A stretch of DNA of 35,148 nt from Rhizobium sp. Q54 (GTDB taxonomy: Bacteria > Pseudomonadota > Alphaproteobacteria > Reyranellales > Reyranellaceae), in the NCBI GenBank assembly GCA_945903635.1, contig CAMDOT010000036.1, forward strand, positions 1 through 35,148, in the 5' to 3' direction. The notes under the pieces were generated by a model that ran no database searches, had not been told where the DNA came from, and worked only from the letters and a program-made list of their open reading frames with translations. Positions 23,175 to 33,000 of this stretch are shown in pieces. The stretch's first letter is position 1; every line of letters begins with the position of its first letter. The position numbers were made by a program, and so were the translations under genes.

Positions 23175-23270
23175 TCAGCTCTTCCTGAAGAAGGCGATGG
23201 TGCGGTCCCAGGCGATCTGGGCATTCGCCTCGTTGTAGCGCGGCGTCGAATTGGTGTGCAAGCCGTGCTG
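23175..23270 (-). pseudogene. 3' remnant of a dienelactone hydrolase gene
   Basis: The last 31 codons and the stop of a dienelactone hydrolase are present, reading QHGLHTNSTPRYNEANAQIA and on to AFFRKS. They align with the end of the intact gene at 34099-34200 with about 90% nucleotide identity (nine differences in some 92 bases). Identity ends at 23270, three bases before the duplicated unit B, exactly before the codon preceding the catalytic His. The remnant contains no start. It lies 16 bases upstream of the methyltransferase start and is on the same strand. Confidence 0.85.
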
Positions 23271-23437
23271 CGCAATCGGCTTTTTTGAACACCAAATCGC
23301 GCCGAATCGTACGAAATCACGTTTTTTCAGAAACGGCCTCCGGGAAAACGCCGATAGAATGGGCCTTTCCGGCACGTCAAAAAGGACACCACCGCGTCTT
23401 CGATTCTGTTCGTGTTCAAGTTGTTCGGATTTGTCCG

Positions 23438-23809
23438 CTACCGTCCACTTCGGCCATAAACCTCCGGCTGAAGCGCGCGCAGCAGGAACATCAGCAGGCG
23501 GTTGTCGTACTCGCGGATCACGCCCACCCGCTTGCCGCGCCGCCACAGCTCGCGCTCGGTGCCGTCACGGGCGCGGGCGATGGCGATGTCGCGCAGCGTC
23601 TCGACCGCCATCCCCGCCGCCTTCTCCCATCCACGTGCAAACGCGGGATCGACCTTGCGCCGCTCGTAGACGGTGTTGCGGCCGATGCCGGTGCGCTCTG
23701 CGGCGAAGCTCACCGAGCCGCTCTCCTCGAGGTGACGCAGGAATGTCGCGAGTTTTTCGGGCGTGGGCGAAGCGGCGGTGATCCGGCGGCGGCGAACGAT
23801 CGAGGACAT
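23438..23809 (-). CDS. Helix-turn-helix protein, terminase-small-subunit-like (copy B)
   Basis: The protein has 123 residues from the ATG at 23809, which has a perfect AAGGAG Shine-Dalgarno site six bases upstream. It differs from copy A (4513-4887) at about ten positions and lacks one arginine of the basic start. The HTH segment VSFAAERTGIGRNTVYERRK and the C-terminal YDNRLLMFLLRALQPEVYG are conserved. Retention of the frame and of the ribosome-binding site in both copies suggests that the protein is made and useful to the unit. The role is unknown. Confidence 0.75.
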   Translation of the reverse strand: MSSIVRRRRITAASPTPEKLATFLRHLEESGSVSFAAERTGIGRNTVYERRKVDPAFARGWEKAAGMAVETLRDIAIARARDGTERELWRRGKRVGVIREYDNRLLMFLLRALQPEVYGRSGR

Positions 23810-23840
23810 GAACAACTCCTTGGACATGAACGGGGACATG

Positions 23841-23883
23841 AAAAAGCCCGCCGAAGCGGCCTGGGAACAGGACGCGGGCGGGC
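23841..23883 (-). terminator. Attenuator-like hairpin in the leader of the HTH gene (copy B)
   Basis: GGCGGGC/GCCCGCC arms at 23877-23883 and 23846-23852 are followed on the minus strand by five T residues (23841-23845), upstream of the start at 23809. It matches the structure at 4919-4961. The second conserved hairpin of the leader is at 23901-23920. Confidence 0.5.
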
Positions 23884-24009
23884 CGGATGAATTCACGGGC
23901 GGCGGAAGCGCACTTCCGCCAAGATAGTTAATTTCTTACCATTTTCCTGCCAAACCTGCAAATCTGGTTTTGCATGGCTGCCTTGCTCGCCCTCACCCCG
24001 CCGACTTGA

Positions 24010-27000
24010 TCAGACCTTGAGCATGTCGGCGTCCATCGCGATCGAGGCCAGGACGGCGCCGTCGCGGACCAGGTCGTAGAGGTCGTAGGCACCGGCGGGA
24101 GAACCATCGAGGCCGACATCGGCATCGACCAGCGTCCAGGTGGCGGCATTGACCCCGCCCGGCCCGTCGGGGTCGTAGTTCTGCAGCGTGAGGGTGTCGC
24201 CGGCATTGCCCATCACGACCAGCGCATGATGCGAGTTGGCCGCCGGGAAGATGAAATTGTCGCCATCGGTCATCGCCGCCACGTCGGCGAAGCCCAGGGT
24301 CAGGCTGTTGTTGCCGCTGCCGGTGATGTCGATCGTCTCGATGCTGGTCACCTTGGTGTCGGCCAAGGCCGTGAAGTCGAAGCTCTGCCCGGACCCGCCC
24401 AGCACCAGCGTGTCGCTGCCACTGCCGCCGTCGATGCTCCTGAACGCAAGGTCGCCGACCGAGAGCATGTCATCGCCGGCGCCGCCGCGGAGCACATCCG
24501 CCCCGCCGCCGCCCGACAGCACGTCGTTGCCCACCCCGCCGATCAGCATCTCCGCTCCCGTCGTGCCGGTGTGGGCCACCGGCGCCGCCGAGCCGCCGAA
24601 GGCGCCGCCAAACACCACATAGGCCTCGCCGGCAAAGGCGCCGCCATCATAGCCACGCGGTGCGCCCACGATCAGGTCGGCGAAACCGTCGCCGTTCATG
24701 TCGCCCGCCGCCGAAACGCTGTAGCCGGCGCGGTCGGACGCCTGGTCGCCCAGGACAGCGAAGCCGTCCGACGGGGCGAGCCCTGTGAGGTCGATCACCG
24801 CGCGGCCCACGCCGTCGACCGTGCCGAACCCCGACTCCTTGCCGAACACGACGTAGGCCTGGCCGGCCTGGCCGTTGGCGAACGGCGCCCCCACGAGCAG
24901 GTCGGAGAAGCCGTCGCCGTTCACGTCGCCTGCCTCCGAAACACTGAAGCCGGCCCTGTTGTTGCCCGCGTCGCCCTGAATGATGAATCCATCGGCCAGG
25001 GCCACGGCCGCGAGGTCGATCACCGAACGGCCGGTGCCGTCCACCGTGCCGAAGCCCGAGGCCTTGCCGAACACGACATAGGCCTCACCGGCGAAGAAGC
25101 CGCCATCGGAGCCATACTTCGCACCGACGATCAGGTCGTCGAAGCCGTCGCCGTTCACGTCGCCCGCAGACGAGACGCTCCAGCCGGCCATATCGAACGC
25201 CGCGCTGCCCTGGATGACGAAGCCCGCGGCCGGCGCCAGAACCGTGAGGTCGATCACCGACCGGCCGGTGCCGTCGACCGTGCCGAAACCCGACGCCTTG
25301 CCGAACACCACATAAGCCTCGCCGGCACGATCGCCGACGTCGGAACCATACGGAGCACCCACGATCAAATCGGCGAAGCCGTCGCCGTTGATGTCTCCCG
25401 CCGACGAAACACTCCAGCCGGCCAGATCGCCCGCCGAGTCGCCCTGGACGACAAAGCCGCTGGCCGGGCCCAGGCTTGTGAAGTCGATCACCGAACGACC
25501 GGCGCCGTCGACCGTGCCGAAGCCCGCGGCCTTGCCGAACACCACATAGGCTTCGCCGGCATCGCTGCCGCCGTCATCGCCCCGCGGCGCGCCCACGATC
25601 AGGTCGGCGAAGCCGTCGCCATTCACGTCCCCTGCCGACGACACGCTCCAGCCGGCCCGGTCGTAGAGCCCATCGCCCTGGAGGACGATGCCGTCGGACG
25701 AGGCCAGGTTCGTGAGGTCGATCACCGCGCGTCCGGTACCGTCCACCGTGCCGAAGCCCGACGCCCTGCCGAACACCACATAACTGCTGTCGGAACCGTT
25801 CGAGCCGGCATACGGCGCACCCACGATCAGGTCGGCAAAGCCGTCGCCATTCACGTCGCCTGCCGACGAGACGCTGCGGCCCGCCTGATCGTTCGCCCCT
25901 CGGCCCGGAACGATGAAGCCGTCCGTGGGAGCCAGGCTCGTGAGATCGATCACCGACCGGCCAGTGCCATCCACCGTGCCGAACCCGGAGGCCTTGCCGA
26001 ACACGACGTAGGCCTCGCCTGAAAGCCCATAGGAGTCGTCGCCGCGCGGCGCGCCCACGATCACGTCGTCGAAACCGTCGCCGTTCACGTCGCCCGCCGA
26101 CGAAACGCTCCAGCCGGCATAGTCGCCCGCCGCATCGCCCTGGATGACGAAGCCCTGCGACGGTTTCAGGTTGGCGAGGCCGAACACCGCGGGGAACGAC
26201 ACCGCGACGTCCTGCTTGATCCGGACCTCGGCATCGCCGCTCACGTAGCGGTCATAGGTGACGGCGCCGTCGACGATCGTGCCGGCGTTGACCCATGCCG
26301 CGTCGGCGAACGACACCGCGTCGCCAGCGTTGCCGTCGATCGTGAGGACATGCACGCCGTCTTCGTTCGCCTCGGCATCGTCCAGAACCGCGAACCGATC
26401 GAGGATCAGCGTGTTGTTGCCGCTGCCGGCAATATCGATCGCCTCGAAACCAGTCACCCGCGCCGCCTGCGCGGGGTCGGTGAGGTCGAGCGTCACGCCC
26501 GAACCCGCCAGGATCAGCGCATCTGTCCCGGCGCCGCCATCCAGCAGCGTGTCGTCGAGATCACCCAGGATCGTGTCGTCGCCAGACCCGCCGGTGATGC
26601 TGTCGGCGCCGGACGAGCCGGCGATCGCGAAGCCCTCGGTCTGATTCGACAGGTTCAAAGTCGCCGCCGCCGTTAGTGTCACGTTCTCGACGTTGACGAC
26701 CTGGCCGTTGCCGGTGCTGGTGAAATTCGCGCCCACCTGCAGCGTGTCGGTATCGGCGCCGCCGTCCAGCAGCGTGTCGCCCATGTCGCCCATAATCGTG
26801 TCGGTGCCAGAACCGCCGATGATGCTGTCGGCGCCGGACGAGCCGGTGATGGCGAAGCCTTCGGTCTGGTTGGCGAGATTCAGCGTCGCCGCTGCCGTCA
26901 GCGTCACGTTCTCGATATTGACGATCTGGCCGTTGCCGGTGCTGGTGAAGTTCGCCCCCACTTGCAGCGTGTCGTCATCGGCGCCGCCGTCCAACAGCTT

Positions 27001-30000
27001 GTCGCGCTGGGTGCCCGCGATCGTGTCGTTTCCGGCGCCGGCGCTGATCGAGTTGGGCGCCGTGCCACCGGTGATGCTGTCGGTACCGGACGAGCCGGTG
27101 ATGGTGAAGCCTTCGGTCTGGTTAGCCAGATTCAGCGTCACTGCCTGGGTGAGGACCACCTGCTCGATATTGGAAATCTGGGGATCGCCAGTGCTGGTGA
27201 TGCTCACCGCCAGGCTCAGCGTGTCGCTGCCGCCGCCGCCATCGACGCTCCGAAACGTGGAATCGCCGACCGAGATCGTGTCGTCGCCGGCGCCGCCACG
27301 GATCACGTCCGCTCCGCCACCGCCCGACAGCGTGTCGTCGCCAGCACCGCCCATCAGGATCTCGGCCGCCAACGTGCCGGTCTGGAGCACCGGTGCCGCC
27401 GAGGCGCCGAACGCGGCACCGAACAGCACATAGGCCTCGCCGGCATTGCCGCCGCCGTCGCTGCCACGGTAGGCGCCAACGATCAGGTCGGCGAAGCCGT
27501 CGCCGTTGATGTCTCCCGCCGAGGAAACACTCGCGCCAATGTTATCGCCCGCCGTGTCGCCCTTGATGATGAAGCCGTCGGCCGCAGAGAACCCTGTGAG
27601 GTCGAACACCGCCCGGTCCGTAATGTCCACCGTGCCGAAGCCCGAGGCCTTGCCGAACACCACATAAGCATCGCCGCCCCCGTAGCCGCCGTTGTGGCCA
27701 AACCGTGCGCCGACGATCAGGTCGGCGAAGCCGTCGCCATTCACGTCCCCTGCCGAGGAAACGCTCCAGCCGGTTCGATCATTCTCCGTGTCGCCCTGGA
27801 TGACGAAGCCGGCCGACGAGGCAAGGGTCGTGAGGTCGATCACCGCGCGGTCCGTGCCGTCCACCGTGCCGAAGCCCGACGCCGTGCCGAACACCACATA
27901 GGCCTCGCCCGCCTGGCTGCCGCCGTCGCCGCCATACGGCGCGCCCACGATCAGGTCGGCGAAGCCATCACCGTTCACATCCCCCGCCGACGAAACGCTC
28001 CGGCCCGCCTGATCGCTCGCTGCGTCGCCCTGAATGATGAAGCCTTTGTCGAAGGTGAAGCTCGAGCCGACATTCGTGAGGTCGATCACCGCACGGCCCG
28101 CTATCGTCGCGCCGAAGCCCGATGCCGTGCCGAACACCACGTAGGCCTCGCCGGCCTGGCTGCCACCGTCGCTGCCACTTGGCGCGCCCACGATCACGTC
28201 GGCGAGGCCGTCGCCATTCACGTCCCCCGCCGACGAAACGCTCCAGCCGGCACGATCGAAACTCGAGTCACCCCGGACGATGAAGCCGTTCGCCGGGGCG
28301 AGGTTCGTTAGATCGACCACCGCGTGACCCGTAACGACATTGACCGTGCCGAACCCCGAGGCCGTGCCGAACACCACATAGGCCTCGCCGGCCTGGCTGC
28401 CACCGTCGCTGCCGCCTCGCGCGCCCACGATCATGTCGACGAAGCCGTCGCCGTTCACGTCCCCCGCCGACGAAACGCTGAAGCCTGCGAAGTCGCCCGA
28501 CACATCGCCCTGAATGACAAATCCTGCGTCGGGCGTGAAGCCCGAGCCGGCGTTGGGAAGAACGATCACTGCCCGGCCCGTGCCATCCGCCGCGCCGAAG
28601 CCCGACGCCTTGCCGAACACCACATAGGCCCCACCGGCACCGCCGCCGCCGTCGCCATCCAATGGCGCGCCCACGATCAGGTCGGCGAAGCCGTCGCCGT
28701 TCACGTCGCCCACCGACGAAACGCTCCAGCCGGCATAGTCGTTTGCCGCGCCGCCCTGGATGATGAAGCCCTTGTCCGGCGTGAAGCTCGAGCCGACATT
28801 GGACAGGTCGATCACCGCACGGCCTGTGCCGTTGACCGTGCCGAAGCCCGACGCCCTGCCGAACACCACATAGGCCTCGCCGGCATTGGTACCGCCGTCG
28901 TCGCCATACCGTGCGCCGACAATCATGTCTGCGAAGCCGTCGCCGTTCACGTCACCCGCCGACGAAACGCTCCAGCCAGCCCAATCGCCTGCCGTGTCGC
29001 CCTGGATGATGAAGCCCTGCGACGGCTTCAGGAAAGTGAGGTCGAACAGCGCCGGGAACGACACCTCAACGCCCTGTTCGATCCGGACCTCGGCATCGCC
29101 ATTCACGTAGCGGTCGTAGGTCACCGCCCCATCGACCACGCTGCCAACATTGGCCCACGGCGCCTCGGTAAACGACACCCTGTCGCCAGCATCGCCATCG
29201 ACCGTGAGGACATGCATGCCGTCCTCGTTCGCCGCGACCTGGTTCAGCAACGCCAGCCGGTCGAGCGTCAGCGCGTTGTTGCCCGTGCCCGTGAGATCGA
29301 TCGCCTCGATCCCCGTCACCTTCGCCGCCTGCGCCGGGTCGGTGAAATCGAGCGTCACACCCGAACCCGCCAGCGCCAGCGTGTCGAACCCGGCGGCGCC
29401 GTCGAGCAGCGTGTCGCCCATGTCGCCAACGATCGTGTCGTCGCCAGTACCGCCGGTGATGCTGTCGGCGCCGGACGACCCGGTGATGGTGAAGCCCTCG
29501 GCCTGGTTGGCGAGATTCAGAGTCACCGCCGCCGTCAGCGTCACGTTCTCGATGTTGGCGATCTGGCCATTGCCGGTGGCGGTGAAATTCGCCCCCACCT
29601 GCAGCGTGTCGGTATCGGCACCGCCGTCCAGAAGCGTATCGCGTTGGCTGCCCCCGATCGTGTCGTTGCCGGTACCGGCACTGATCGAGTTGGGTGCCGT
29701 CCCACCGGCGATGCTGTCGGCGCCGGACGATCCGGTGATGGTGAAGCCTTCGGTCTGGCTCGCGAGGTTCAGCGTCACCGCCTGGGTGAGAACCACCTGC
29801 TCGACGTTGGAAATCTGGGTATCGCCGGTGCTGGTGATGTTCGCCGCCAGCCGCAGCGTATCGCTGCCGCCGCCGCCATCGACGCTGCGGAAGGTCGAAT
29901 CACCCACCGAGATCGTGTCGTCGCCGGCGCCGCCACGGATCACGTCCGCCCCGCCGCCGCCCGACAATGTGTCGTTGCCGGCGTCGCCCACCAGGATCTC

Positions 30001-33000
30001 CGCCGCCGTCGTGCCGGTTGTGGTCACCGGCGCGATCGACCCGCCGAGGGCGCCGCCGAACAGCACATAGGTCTCGCCGGCCCGATCGCCGCCATCGTCG
30101 CCATACGGCGCGCCCACGAGCAGGTCGGCGAAGCCGTCGCCGTTCACATCCCCCGCCGACGAAACATCAAAGCCCGCCCGATCGTCCGTCGTGTCACCCT
30201 GGACGGCGAAACCTTCCTCAGCAGAAAGTACGTCGAGGTCGATCACGGCACGGCCCGTGCCGTTCACCGTGCCGAACCCTGACGCCTTGCCGAACACTAC
30301 ATAGGCCTCGCCGGCGTCGTTGCCGCCGGCGTCGTTGCCTCGCGCGCCCACGATCAGGTCGGCGAAGCCGTCGCCGTTCACGTCGCCCGCCGACGAAACG
30401 CTCCAGCCGGCAAAGTCTGACGAATCGGCGCCCTGGATGATGAAGCCTGTGTCCGGCGTAAAGCTCGAGCCGACGTTCGCCAGATCGATGACCGCGCGGC
30501 CGGTACCGTCCACCGCGCCGAACCCTGACGCCTTGCCGAACACCACATAGGCTGCGCCGGCTGCGCTGCCGCCGCCGTGGGTGAATGGCGCACCAACGAT
30601 CAGGTCGGCGAAGCCGTCGCCGTTCACGTCCCCTGCCGACGAAACGCTCCGGCCGGCGTTGCCGCCTCCCGTATCGCCCTGGACGATGAAGCCGTCAGCC
30701 ACGGAGAGCCCCGTGAGATCGATCACCGCCCGGCCCGTGCCGTTCACCGTGCCGAAGCCCGACGCCTTACCGAACACGACATAGGCCTCGCCGGCATTGC
30801 TGCCACCGTCGTCGCCATACATCGCGCCCACGATCAAGTCGGCGAAGCCGTCGCCGTTGACATCCCCCGCCAATGAAACACTCGTGCCGGCACGGTCGAC
30901 TGCCCTGTCGCCCTGGATCAGGAAACCCTTGTCCGGCGCGAAGCTCGAGCCGACATTGCTGAGGTCGATCACCGCCCGGCCCGTGCCGTCCACCGTACCG
31001 AACCCCGACGCCTTGCCGAACACCACGTAGGCCTCGCCGGCAAAGGTGCCGCCATCGCCGCCACCGAACGCGCCCACGATCACGTCGGCGAAGCCGTCGC
31101 CGTTGACATCGCCGGCCGACGAAACGCTGTAGCCGGCAAAGTCGATCTCCGTATCGCCCTGGACGATGAAACCTTTGTCGGGCGTGAAGCTCGAGGCGAT
31201 ATTGGCAAGGTCGATCACCGCCCGGCCCGTGCCGTCCACCGTACCGAACCCCGACGCCTTGCCGAAAACGACATAGGCTTCGCCGGCATCGCTGCCGCCG
31301 TCGTTGCCCCCGCGCGCGCCCACGATCACGTCGGCGAAGCCGTCGCCGTTCACGTTCCCCGCCGACGAAACGCTGAAACCCGCATTGTCGAAGTTCGCGT
31401 CGCCCAGAATCAAGAATCCCTGCGACGGCAAGAGGAAGGAGAGATCCATCACCGCGCGGCCCGTGCCGTCGACAGTGCCGAACCCCGACGCTTTGCCGAA
31501 CACCACATAGGCCTCGCCGGCGTCGTAGTCGCCGTCATCGCCCTTCCAGGCCCCCACGATCAGGTCGGCGAAGCCGTCGCCGTTGACGTCGCCCGCCGAC
31601 GAAACACTCCAGCCGGCCCGGTCGTCCGCTTGGTCCCAGCTGGGCCGGCCGTCCACTTCGTCGCCCTGGATGATGAAGCCCTGCGACGGATTCAGGAAGG
31701 TGAGGTCGAACACTGCGGGGAACGACACCGTCACGCCCTGCTCGACCCGAACCTCGGCGTCGCCACTCACGTTCACGTAGCGGTCGTAGGTGACCGTCCC
31801 ATCGACGATCGCGCCGGCGTTGGCCCACTGGGCCTCGGTAAACGACACCGTGTCGCCCGCGTTGCCGTCGACCTTCAGGACATGCACGCCGTTGCCATCG
31901 GCGCCGACTTCGGCCAGCACCGCGAGCCGATCGAGCACCAGCGTGTTGTTGCCCTTGCCGGTGAGGTCGATCGCCTCGATCCCCGTCACCTTCGCCGCCT
32001 GGGTGAAATTGGTGAGATCGAGCGTCACGCCCGAGCCGGCCACGGCCAGCGTGTCGAACCCGGCCCCGCCGTCCAGCAGCGTGTCGGCGAGGTCGCCTAC
32101 GATCCTGTCGTTGCCCGCGCCGCCGGTGATGCTGTCGACGCCGGACGATCCGGTGATGGTGAAGCCTTCGCTCTGGTTGGCAAGGCTCAGCGTCACCGCC
32201 TGGGTGAGCTGCACCTTCTCGATGTTGACGATCTGGAAGTTGCCAGTGCTGGTGAAGGCAGCCCCCACGCGCAGCGTGTCGGTACCGCCGCCGCCATCCA
32301 GCAGCGCGTCGTTCTGGGCGCCCACGATCGTATCGTTGCCCAGCCCGCCATCCAGCGAGTCGGCGCCGGCGCCACCGGTGAGGACATTGGCAAGCCCGTT
32401 GCCGGTCCCGGCGAAGCTGCCCGACCCGGTGAAGACAAGACGGTCGACTTCAAACCCGAGCGCGTAGCTCGACAGGGTCGTCCGGACCGTGTCGATGCCT
32501 CCGCCCGCGATCTCCATCACGGTGTCGCCGATAGCGTCGACATAATAGGTGTCGTTGCCGGCCCCGCCGGTCATGGCGTCCGCCCCGGTCCCGCCCTCCA
32601 GCGAATCGTCGCCGTCGTTGCCGCTCAGCGTGTCGTTGCCGGCGCCGCCGGTGAGGACATTGGCAAGCTCGTTGCCGGTGCCGGCGAAAGCGCCCGACCC
32701 GGTGAACACCAGCCGCTCGACTTCGGACGTGAGCGTGTAGGTCGACAAGGTCGTTCGGACCGTGTCGATGCCTCCGTCCGCGATCTCCGTCACGCCGTCG
32801 CCGGCATCGTCGACATAATAGGTGTCGTTGCCGGCCCCGCCGGTCATGGCGTCGTCGCCCAGCCCGCCGACCAGCTTGTCGTTGCCGTCTTCGCCGTTCA
32901 GCGCGTCGTTGCCGGCGGCGCCGGTGAGGATATTGGCAAGGGCGTTGCCGGTGCCGGTGAAGTTGCCCGATCCGGTGAACTCCAGACGTTCGACATTGGA

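Larger units (their letters stand above)
23274..23978 (-). repeat. Copy B of the ~700-bp duplicated unit
   Basis: This is the second copy of 4361-5056, in the same orientation 18.9 kb away. It begins AATCGGCTTTT and ends TTGCATGGC on the plus strand. Differences are mostly single-base changes and a few small insertions or deletions outside the gene; the coding frame is kept. It abuts the truncated dienelactone hydrolase gene at 23270 on one side and ends 32 bases before the 3' end of the giant RTX/FG-GAP gene on the other. No transposase or clear target-site duplication was seen. Confidence 0.85.

Noticed and set aside
23159..23320. N-terminal extension of the CFA-like methyltransferase
   Set aside because: The extra 54 residues translate the dienelactone hydrolase remnant and part of copy B out of their own frame.
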